Source of the DNA: an uncultured Pseudomonadota bacterium | Lineage (GTDB): Bacteria; Myxococcota_A; Polyangia; HGW-17 | Direction: 5' to 3' | DNA length: 8,325 bases | Assembly (NCBI GenBank): GCA_938004375.1 | Contig: CALKWH010000389.1 | Span: forward strand, 1 to 8,325 | The notes under the pieces: generated by a model | Told to the model about the DNA's origin: nothing | Databases searched by the model: none | What the model saw: only the letters and a program-made list of their open reading frames with translations | Shown: piece by piece, positions 1-5,487 of the stretch | How positions within the stretch are numbered: the stretch's first letter is position 1 | Layout of the letters: each line of letters opens with the position of its first letter | Program-made: the position numbers and the translations under genes

Positions 1-976
1 GCTCGCCGCAGGTCCGGCACGCGCTGGCTGCCTGCCGTGGCCCGAGCTCCCACCGGCGCAGGAACTCGGTGGCGGAGGCGATCCTGAGGGCGGGATCCTT
101 GACCAGGGCCAGGGTGATCAGGTTCTCCACCTCCTGCGGAACGGCGGGCTCCACCTGCCGGATCGGGGTCGCCTCCCGGTTGAGGTGTTTCATGAGGATG
201 TCGGTCAGGTTGCCGCCGCCGAACGGCAGCACCCCGGTGAGCATCTCGTAGAGCATGACGCCGGCGGCGTACAGGTCCGTCGCCGGGGTCGCGTCCCGAC
301 CCTGGATGATCTCGGGCGCCATGAACTCGGGCGTCCCGATGACCTCCCCCTGGCGAGTCAGGCGACTCTCCCCCTCGATCCGTCTCAGGGCGATGCCGAA
401 GTCGACGATCTTGCAGAAGTCCGTCCCCGAGCGCAGGGGGATGACCATCACGTTCTCGGGCTTGAGGTCCCGGTGCACGATCCCGAGGCCGTGGGCCTCC
501 TCGAGCCCGGTGAGGACCTGTCGCATGATGTCCACCGCGCGGGCCAGGGGCAGCTTCCCCTCCTGCCGGATCAACGCCGAGAGCGTGGTCCCCTGGATGA
601 ACTCGGAGACCATGTAATGCAGCCCCGTCGCCGTCTCCCCCGAGGAGATGACGGAGAGGATGTTCGGATGGGACAGCGCGCTGGTGGAGGACGCCTCCTT
701 CTTGAAGCGCGCGAGCAACCCCTCGTTGTAGGCGATCATGGGCTTGAGCAGTTTGACGGCCACGGAGGACCCGATTTCCAGATGAACTCCCCGGTACACC
801 CAGGCCATGCCGCCTTCTCCGATGAAGGAGACCAGCCGATACCGTCCCTCGATGACGGCCCCCGTCAGTTCATCGCCCTCGACCACGGGCGTCGAAGCGA
901 GGTCGGCCCCGCACCCGGGACATTTCATGGCGCGGGCGAACCCCGGCAGGCCGCATGGACCACAAATCCTGAACAT
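1..976 (-). CDS. Hanks-type Ser/Thr protein kinase with N-terminal zinc ribbon (C-terminus off window)
   Basis: Cytoplasmic serine/threonine kinase that transfers the ATP gamma-phosphate to protein Ser/Thr; substrate unknown. 325 residues are visible. Residues 1-25 hold a Cys4 zinc ribbon (C5, C8, C19, C22). The kinase domain spans about 46-308: glycine loop GEGGMA (53-58), ATP-binding lysine in VAVK (K75), helix-C glutamate near E94, catalytic HRDLKPEN (168-175), DFG (192-194), and the activation-segment end GTPEFMAPE (214-222). All catalytic residues are present, so it should be active. The last residues, CRTCGE (320-325), start another Cys-x2-Cys knuckle, so the lost part probably begins with a second zinc-binding element. 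No membrane segment is visible. The start at 976 is supported by a GGAGGT Shine-Dalgarno at 992-987, ten bases upstream. It is transcribed divergently from the B12-sensor gene. The family call is firm; the biological role is unknown. Confidence 0.95.
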   Translation of the reverse strand, partial: MFRICGPCGLPGFARAMKCPGCGADLASTPVVEGDELTGAVIEGRYRLVSFIGEGGMAWVYRGVHLEIGSSVAVKLLKPMIAYNEGLLARFKKEASSTSALSHPNILSVISSGETATGLHYMVSEFIQGTTLSALIRQEGKLPLARAVDIMRQVLTGLEEAHGLGIVHRDLKPENVMVIPLRSGTDFCKIVDFGIALRRIEGESRLTRQGEVIGTPEFMAPEIIQGRDATPATDLYAAGVMLYEMLTGVLPFGGGNLTDILMKHLNREATPIRQVEPAVPQEVENLITLALVKDPALRIASATEFLRRWELGPRQAASACRTCGE

Positions 977-1038
977 GGATCGGGACACCTCCGCTCCCGG
1001 CTGGGTGACTTCCCCAGGTCAAAGTCCGTGGGACGGGA

Positions 1039-1062
1039 AACCGGGTCGTGGGATCCCCGGTT
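1039..1062 (-). other. Inverted repeat at the predicted 5' end of the kinase transcript
   Basis: AACCGGG (1039-1045) and CCCGGTT (1056-1062) are exactly complementary across a 10-base loop. The repeat begins about where transcription from the predicted minus-strand promoter would start, so it could form a 5'-end stem-loop in the kinase leader or act as an operator. In GC-rich DNA a 7-bp repeat can also arise by chance. Confidence 0.3.
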
Positions 1063-1068
1063 GGGAAA

Positions 1069-1097
1069 AGTATCCACACGGACTTTCGAGGCGTCAA
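1069..1097 (-). promoter_or_regulatory. Sigma70-like promoter for the Ser/Thr kinase
   Basis: Reading the minus strand, TTGACG (1097-1092) is followed after 17 bases by GATACT (1074-1069). This is a 5/6 match to the -35 and a 4/6 match to the -10 consensus at the ideal spacing. It lies in the locally AT-rich part of an otherwise GC-rich intergenic region and would give a leader of about 85 bases before the start at 976. Confidence 0.55.
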
Positions 1098-1128
1098 TTA
1101 TTTTTTATTCCTGGTGATTCTTTGACGC
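1091..1128. promoter_or_regulatory. Inverted repeat spanning the two divergent -35 elements
   Basis: GCGTCAA (1091-1097) and TTGACGC (1122-1128) are perfect inverted copies separated by 24 AT-rich bases. Each arm contains the -35 hexamer of one of the two divergent promoters. The symmetry may only reflect both promoters using TTGACG, but the shared flanking C/G extends it to 7 bp and would suit a dimeric regulator acting on both directions. The bound factor, if any, is unknown. Confidence 0.4.
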
Positions 1129-1151
1129 TGGGTCCGAACCTGGGATAGACT
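1122..1151 (+). promoter_or_regulatory. Sigma70-like promoter for the B12-sensor operon
   Basis: TTGACG (1122-1127) and TAGACT (1146-1151) are separated by 18 bases, with a leader of roughly 55 bases to the start at 1214. It is the only good plus-strand candidate ahead of the two-gene unit and mirrors the divergent kinase promoter. No cobalamin-riboswitch structure fits in the short leader. Confidence 0.5.
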
Positions 1152-1213
1152 GGTACACCCTGACCGAACGTGCCGGGCGCCCTCGAATCACGGCGTCCCA
1201 CGGAAAGGACTAC

Positions 1214-2323
1214 ATGAACTCCAGCCCGCTGTTCCCCGAGCTCCCGTCATTCTGCGTTCCGCCGGCCCTCGCCCGGCAATTCCAGGCGGCCGGCCCCGCG
1301 ATGGTCGCGGTCGTCAACTCCCGCGTCCAGGCGCACCCCGGGTTGCCGGGCTGGCTGGGCGGACGATCCTACCGGATGCTGGAGCTCAACCACGAGAACC
1401 ACCACGCGTTCATGTCCACGGTCTTCGTCTTCTCGCAGTACGGGCTCCTGGCGCGCACGCTCCCGTGGGTCTACCGGTCCTACATGGGACAGGGGCTGGC
1501 CCGGGACTACTTCCCGGCGGCGCTGCGGATCTGGATGGACGCGGTGAGAGAACACCTCGGAGACCAGACGGCCACGCCCATCCTCGAGGTCTACGATTGG
1601 ATGATCCGCTCCCACGAGCGCCTGCTGGACGCCGCCGCCACACCGCCGCAGGAGCCCGCGCCGGTCGCCGGCACCTGGGACGACCTGCGCGCCCCGGTCC
1701 TGGAGGCGCTGTTCCAGGGGGACGCGCGCCGGGCGCTCGAGCTCGTGTCGCCCAAGGTGCGGGTCCCCGAAGACCTCGTCTCGCTGTACATCGATCTGCT
1801 GCAGCCGCTCCTGGTCCAGGTCGGCAACCTGTGGGAAGCGGGGCGCATCAGCGTGGCCCAGGAGCACCTGGCGTCGGCCGTCGTGGGGCGCGTCATGGCC
1901 GGGTTCGCCACGTTCCGCTTCACGACGGCGCGCCAGGCCCGTCGCGCCATCGTGACGTCGGCGCCCAGCGAGCTGCACGAGATAGGTGCCTGGATGCTGG
2001 CCGACCTGCTGGAGCTGGGCGGTTGGCACGTCCGCTACCTGGGCGCCAACGTCCCGGAGAACGCCCTCCTGGACATGATCGAGGAGTTCCGGCCCGAGCT
2101 GGTCGCGATCTCCGTCACCATGCCCTACCACCTCGAGCGGGCGCTGGAGCTCGTCCGCCTGGCGCGGGCCAATCCCGGCCTTTCCGGACTGCGCATCATG
2201 GTCGGGGGCATGGCCACCCGGAACATGGAGGATCTGGTCCTGTCCCAGGGCGTCGACGGCACCGCGACCGAAGCCGCCGAGGCGGTGGCCCTCGCCGAGG
2301 CGTGGATGGAGCAGGCCCCGTGA
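1214..2323 (+). CDS. Cobalamin (B12)-binding sensor protein, CarH/LitR-like core without MerR domain
   Basis: 369-residue soluble protein. Residues about 153-235 form a B12-binding helical-bundle (cap) domain with W207, E217 and H218, the Wx9EH pattern of the adenosylcobalamin pocket in CarH/LitR photoreceptors. Residues about 243-365 are a Rossmann-like B12-binding domain: ELHEIG (253-258) matches (D/E)xHxxG, making H255 the likely lower cobalt ligand, and VGG (330-332) fits the nucleotide-tail loop. The first ~150 residues are unrecognised, mostly helical and His-rich (H60, H63, H64, H114); there is no helix-turn-helix. The residue after W207 is E208, whereas Thermus CarH has His132, the light-state upper ligand. 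It probably senses cobalamin, light or redox rather than acting as a methyl-transfer corrinoid protein, since no methyltransferase is nearby. Shine-Dalgarno GGAAAGGA (1202-1209) supports the start. The stop overlaps the next gene by 4 bases. Confidence 0.88.
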   Translation: MNSSPLFPELPSFCVPPALARQFQAAGPAMVAVVNSRVQAHPGLPGWLGGRSYRMLELNHENHHAFMSTVFVFSQYGLLARTLPWVYRSYMGQGLARDYFPAALRIWMDAVREHLGDQTATPILEVYDWMIRSHERLLDAAATPPQEPAPVAGTWDDLRAPVLEALFQGDARRALELVSPKVRVPEDLVSLYIDLLQPLLVQVGNLWEAGRISVAQEHLASAVVGRVMAGFATFRFTTARQARRAIVTSAPSELHEIGAWMLADLLELGGWHVRYLGANVPENALLDMIEEFRPELVAISVTMPYHLERALELVRLARANPGLSGLRIMVGGMATRNMEDLVLSQGVDGTATEAAEAVALAEAWMEQAP

Positions 2324-2931
2324 CCCCGCACCGGGAAGACGTCCTGCTGGAGGAGCTGGAGCGGCTGGCGCAGCCTGACCGGTTCCTGATCGCGAGCTTC
2401 ACCCCCGACGGAACCCTCACGCGCATGATCCCGCGCCACGGCGGGCTGCTCCCCGCGCTGCGGCGGACCGACGCCCTCCTGTGGACGCACCTGGATGCGC
2501 GCGACGCCGCGGCCGTGCTCGCCCTCATGCCCGGCGAGGCGCTCTCGCTCGAGGTGCCGGCCCACGGAACGCCGGTCGAAGTGACCCGGACACGGGTCAC
2601 CGTGCTGCGCAGGCGCGACGACCTGCTCCTTCTGGGGACCGTGGGCTCCTCGGTCGACGACCTGGTGATGAACCGCATGACCCAGCTCAACAACGAGACC
2701 CTCAACCTCTACCGTGAGCTGGCCAAGCAGAAGGCCGAGTTGGAGCAGGCCATGCAGCACATCCGGGTCCTGCGGGGACTGCTCCCGATCTGCTCGAGCT
2801 GCAAGAAGATCCGCAACGACGAGGGGGCCTGGGACGATCTGGAGAGCTACATCCACGATCACTCCGAGGCGGAGTTCTCCCACGGCCTGTGCCCGACCTG
2901 TGTCAAAAAGTTGTACCCCGAGGAAGACTGA
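2320..2931 (+). CDS. Coiled-coil signalling protein with C-terminal Cys4 zinc tail
   Basis: 203 residues from a GTG start that shares GTGA with the stop of the B12 gene, the arrangement of translationally coupled partners. Residues ~20-112 resemble a degenerate PAS-like sensor fold (alternating strands, no clear cofactor residues; weak call). Residues ~113-152 form an amphipathic coiled coil. Residues 153-201 are a recognisable tail beginning LLPICSSCKKIR, with two Cys-x2-Cys pairs (C158/C161, C191/C194) and the conserved SYIHDHSEAEFSHG stretch between them. In my knowledge this tail normally ends sensor kinases, response regulators or PAS proteins; here it occurs with no kinase, receiver or output domain. 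It is probably a cytoplasmic adaptor or partner of the B12 sensor, with the tail binding zinc; its biochemical function is unknown. The GTG is preferred because an upstream start in this frame would lie inside the B12 gene. Confidence 0.85.
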   Translation: MTPHREDVLLEELERLAQPDRFLIASFTPDGTLTRMIPRHGGLLPALRRTDALLWTHLDARDAAAVLALMPGEALSLEVPAHGTPVEVTRTRVTVLRRRDDLLLLGTVGSSVDDLVMNRMTQLNNETLNLYRELAKQKAELEQAMQHIRVLRGLLPICSSCKKIRNDEGAWDDLESYIHDHSEAEFSHGLCPTCVKKLYPEED

Positions 2932-2973
2932 GACCATCTGAAATTTCCTGATACCGCCAACCGGCTAAACATC

Positions 2974-2989
2974 CGGCCGTCACCGGCCG
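2974..2989 (+). terminator. GC hairpin after the B12-sensor unit, possible terminator
   Basis: CGGCCG (2974-2979) and CGGCCG (2984-2989) pair perfectly over a TCAC tetraloop, 43 bases after the stop of the zinc-tail gene. There is no clear T-tract after it, so it is a weak candidate for an intrinsic terminator and might instead mark an mRNA 3' end or a pause site. Confidence 0.35.
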
Positions 2990-3007
2990 ACCTAGTCATC
3001 GAGTTTG

Positions 3008-3029
3008 GTTTCGGGTCCGCTCCCGAAAC
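3008..3029 (+). promoter_or_regulatory. Perfect 8-bp hairpin directly before the first hybrid-kinase ribosome site
   Basis: GTTTCGGG (3008-3015) and CCCGAAAC (3022-3029) form an 8-bp stem with a six-base loop. The Shine-Dalgarno GGAGGG (3032-3037) begins three bases later and the ATG follows at 3042. The position suits a leader structure controlling translation or mRNA stability, or an operator; absence of a T-tract argues against a terminator. I see no convincing promoter in the 110-base gap 2932-3041, so the kinase may be read from upstream or from a non-sigma70 promoter. Confidence 0.5.
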
Positions 3030-3041
3030 GCGGAGGGTTTC

Positions 3042-5423
3042 ATGAAGCGTGACGGACGACGGTCGGGGCCATCGAGAACGCAGCACCCCGCCCCTGTGCC
3101 GCCCGAAGACGTCCTGCATGGAACCGAAAAGATTCATCTTCGGGAAGATTATTATATCTACGTCACCAAAGTCGCCGAGTCCATCGTCTTCATCGACACC
3201 ACCGGGACCATGAAGAACTTCGACGTCGGGTCGTTCGACCGGGCGCTGGAGGATTTCCGGCTGCGACACGGCGTGAAGGCGCCGTACATCCAGATCCGGG
3301 ATCTCGCCAAGATCTCCGGTCGCCTCCCGTTCCCGCTCCTGAAGGCCCAGATCGCGAGCTTCCTCGCGCATCAGGACATCCTGTGCGGGGTCGTCCTCCT
3401 CCACCAGCCGGACTGGCTCAAGGCCTTCATCCGTCACGCCCAGCGACTCTACCGGACCCGCTTCCAGGTGGCGGTGGGCGACGATCTCACCGAGGGAATC
3501 CGGCTCGCTCGGCGGATGCTCGACGCCATAACCCCCGGAGAGGCGCCCGCCAGACCGCTGCACCCCGCGGACGTCGTCTTCAACGAGGATTGGGTCTACA
3601 TCAACCGCAGGACGAGGTGCACTTACCGCGTCGGGCTGATTCCCGAGAAACTCTACTTCGTCTCCGTCTCCGGCCCCGTCACCTGCGAGGACGACATCCT
3701 CCAGGGAGGAAAGCTCCTGGAGCGGGTCCTCGTCGAGAATCACCTGACGGCCGTTCCCTACATCATCGTGGATTACACCGGGATGACCGCCATCCGCTCT
3801 CTCCGACTGCGGCAACGGTGGGCCAGGGAGGCGGACCGGATAAACCGCCTCACCTGCAACACCCGGGCCGTCCACGTGGCCGTCAACCCGGACAGCCTGA
3901 CCCGCATCGCCATCCAGGTCTTTTCGCCCTTTCTGCAACAGAAGGTCCTGATCGTCGGCTCGGTTTCGGAGGCCTTCGAGCGGATCAACGACCTCTCCGG
4001 CACCCCGGATGCGTTGGACCGCAGACGGAACCTCGCCGTGAGCGCGGCGGACCTCGAAGAATTGAGCGATGCCCTGGGCATGCTGCTGTGGCATGCCGGA
4101 GAGGAGATCCCCGCCCCCCGGATCTCCCCGGACAACCCGCTGGCCCACCTCGTGGAGACCATCGGTCTGGTCCGCAGCGACCTCAATGATCTGCTGGATC
4201 GGGAGCGACGCGCCCAGGCTCAACTGGTCCAGGCCCAGAAAATGGAGTCCGTGGGAAGGCTCGCCGGGGGCGTGGCCCACGACTTCAACAACATGCTGTC
4301 GGTCATCAAGGGCAACGTCGAGCTGGTCCTGGAGCAACTGGAGCCGGACTCTTCTCTGCGCGAGGAGCTCGAGGAGGTCCGCCAGGCCGCCCAGAAGTCC
4401 GCGAACCTCACCCGCCAACTGCTGGCCTTCGCGCGAAGGCAGACGGTCACCCCCCAGGTGCTCGATCTGAACGCGATCGTCGAGGGCACCCTCGCCATGC
4501 TCCGACGGCTCATCGGCGAGGAGCACCGGCTGATCTGGGAGCCGGGCACAGGTCTGGGACCGGTGCTCATCGACCCCAGCCAGGTGGACCAGATTCTGGC
4601 CAACCTGTGCGTCAACGCCCGGGACGCCCTCGAAGGTCCCGGGACAATCACCATCGGAACCCGGTCCGAGCACCTGGCGCAGCCGTCAGAAGAGCTCGAA
4701 GCCGGAGACTATCTGGTCCTCAGGGTTTCCGACGACGGCTGCGGAATGAGCCCCGAGACCCTGGCCAACCTGTTCGAGCCGTTCTTCACCACCAAGGAGA
4801 CGGGGAAGGGTACCGGGCTCGGCCTGTCGATGATCTACGGCATCGCGCGCCAGAACGGTGGCGGCGTCCGCGTCCGCAGCACCCTGGGGGCGGGGAGCGT
4901 GTTTGAATTGTGGCTGCCGCTGTACGCCGGCGACCGCAAGGTGGAGCCTTTGGGAGCGACGCCGGTCGCCGGTGCGCCGGTCGGTCCAAAGAGCGCTCGA
5001 AGCACGGAGACGGTGCTGCTGGTGGAAGACGAGGAGTCGATCCTCAAACTCGCCCGGCGGGTGCTCACCCGGCAGGGCTATCAGGTGCTGGCGGCCTCGA
5101 CGCCGCGACAGGCCCTGGATTTGGTGCGCGAACACCCTGGCCCCATCGACCTGCTCATCACGGACGTGGTCATGCCCGAGATGAACGGGCGGGAGCTCGC
5201 CGAAGCCGTTCGGTCCCAATACCCCGGGATTCGACGGTTGTTCATGTCCGGCTACACCCGGGAGATCATCGGGCACCAGGGCGTCCTGGAGGACGGCGTG
5301 CATTTTTTACACAAGCCCTTTTCCTCCAGCGAGCTCGCGGCCAAGGTACGCGAGGCGCTGCCCCCCCCCCTGACGACCTCGCCCGCCAAACGATTTGATA
5401 TACACTTGCCAAAAAAAAATTAA
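3042..5423 (+). CDS. Soluble hybrid histidine kinase with duplicated STAS-like N-terminal module
   Basis: 793 residues, no membrane segment or signal peptide, so a cytoplasmic sensor kinase. Two similar ~125-residue modules occupy ~37-160 and ~192-316; each has a strand-helix order recalling STAS/SpoIIAA domains (e.g. PYIIVDYTGMTAI at 239-251, then AVHVAVNPDSL). A short coiled linker (~370-400) leads to HisKA with phospho-acceptor H413 in VAHDFNN. The HATPase has N525 (NARDAL), DDGCGM (564-569), FEPFFTTK and GKGTGLGL (588-595). The receiver (~656-772) has E662/D663, phospho-site D708, S736 and K758, all intact. Autophosphorylation at H413 and transfer to D708 is expected; the onward target is not encoded here. 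GGAGGG before the ATG supports this start. The last 17 codons follow a C10 tract and are unusually A/T-ending, so the natural end may be at P776. It lies 64 bases before a second hybrid kinase with a similar core. Confidence 0.95.
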   Translation: MKRDGRRSGPSRTQHPAPVPPEDVLHGTEKIHLREDYYIYVTKVAESIVFIDTTGTMKNFDVGSFDRALEDFRLRHGVKAPYIQIRDLAKISGRLPFPLLKAQIASFLAHQDILCGVVLLHQPDWLKAFIRHAQRLYRTRFQVAVGDDLTEGIRLARRMLDAITPGEAPARPLHPADVVFNEDWVYINRRTRCTYRVGLIPEKLYFVSVSGPVTCEDDILQGGKLLERVLVENHLTAVPYIIVDYTGMTAIRSLRLRQRWAREADRINRLTCNTRAVHVAVNPDSLTRIAIQVFSPFLQQKVLIVGSVSEAFERINDLSGTPDALDRRRNLAVSAADLEELSDALGMLLWHAGEEIPAPRISPDNPLAHLVETIGLVRSDLNDLLDRERRAQAQLVQAQKMESVGRLAGGVAHDFNNMLSVIKGNVELVLEQLEPDSSLREELEEVRQAAQKSANLTRQLLAFARRQTVTPQVLDLNAIVEGTLAMLRRLIGEEHRLIWEPGTGLGPVLIDPSQVDQILANLCVNARDALEGPGTITIGTRSEHLAQPSEELEAGDYLVLRVSDDGCGMSPETLANLFEPFFTTKETGKGTGLGLSMIYGIARQNGGGVRVRSTLGAGSVFELWLPLYAGDRKVEPLGATPVAGAPVGPKSARSTETVLLVEDEESILKLARRVLTRQGYQVLAASTPRQALDLVREHPGPIDLLITDVVMPEMNGRELAEAVRSQYPGIRRLFMSGYTREIIGHQGVLEDGVHFLHKPFSSSELAAKVREALPPPLTTSPAKRFDIHLPKKN
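5361..5370 (+). repeat. C10 homopolymer near the end of the first hybrid kinase
   Basis: Ten consecutive C bases encode the Pro-Pro-Pro after the receiver domain. With nine C the frame would meet TGA (5371-5373) at once, ending the protein at residue 776, just after the receiver. The tract could be a slippage hotspot or a sequencing or assembly length error. Confidence 0.9.
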
Positions 5424-5424
5424 A

Positions 5425-5451
5425 AATCGGCAGTCGAACATCCGATTATTT
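5425..5451 (+). terminator. Weak terminator-like hairpin between the two hybrid kinases
   Basis: AATCGG (5425-5430) and CCGATT (5442-5447) form a 6-bp stem with an 11-base loop, preceded by an A-rich run and followed by the T-rich ATTTCTT. It begins two bases after the stop codon. The stem is weak and the loop long, so termination would be partial at best; readthrough into the next kinase gene is plausible. Confidence 0.35.
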
Positions 5452-5457
5452 CTTGAC

Positions 5458-5473
5458 GGACGCGGTGGCGTCC
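5458..5473 (+). promoter_or_regulatory. Perfect 6-bp hairpin directly before the second hybrid-kinase ribosome site
   Basis: GGACGC (5458-5463) and GCGTCC (5468-5473) pair perfectly over a GGTG tetraloop. The Shine-Dalgarno GGAGAG (5475-5480) begins two bases later. The layout repeats that in front of the first hybrid kinase. A TTGACG at 5453-5458 overlaps its left edge, but no matching -10 follows at normal spacing. Confidence 0.4.
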
Positions 5474-5487
5474 CGGAGAGTGGATCC

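Noticed and set aside
185..1117. 310-codon open frame on the plus strand
   Set aside because: It lies opposite the Ser/Thr kinase, whose catalytic motifs are all intact on the minus strand; the plus-strand product is charged low-complexity sequence.
1152..1213. Cobalamin riboswitch ahead of the B12-sensor gene
   Set aside because: The leader from the predicted promoter is only about 55 bases and shows no B12-box-like segment; a cobalamin riboswitch needs far more sequence.
1247..2131. 294-codon open frame on the minus strand
   Set aside because: It is the antisense shadow of the B12-sensor gene, with no domain and Arg/Asp/Gly-rich composition typical of such shadows.
1214..2323. Methanogenic-type corrinoid (MtbC-like) methyltransferase subunit
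   Set aside because: The B12 domains match at fold level, but there is no methyltransferase or reactivase partner nearby and the protein has a long extra N-terminal domain; a sensor role fits the signalling neighbourhood better.
3121..3170. AT-rich patch early in the first hybrid kinase as a sign of foreign DNA
   Set aside because: It encodes Lys, Ile and Tyr residues that require A/T-rich codons; flanking codon use is normal.
2859..4673. 604-codon open frame on the minus strand
   Set aside because: It is antisense to the first hybrid kinase and the end of the zinc-tail gene, has no recognisable domain and low-complexity composition. Such frames are expected opposite GC-rich genes.
5395..5487. 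Earlier ATG for the PAS-GAF kinase at 5395
   Set aside because: It would overlap the end of the preceding gene, lacks a good ribosome site, and the added 31 residues are translated from AT-rich intergenic sequence. ATG 5488 has GGAGAG seven bases upstream.
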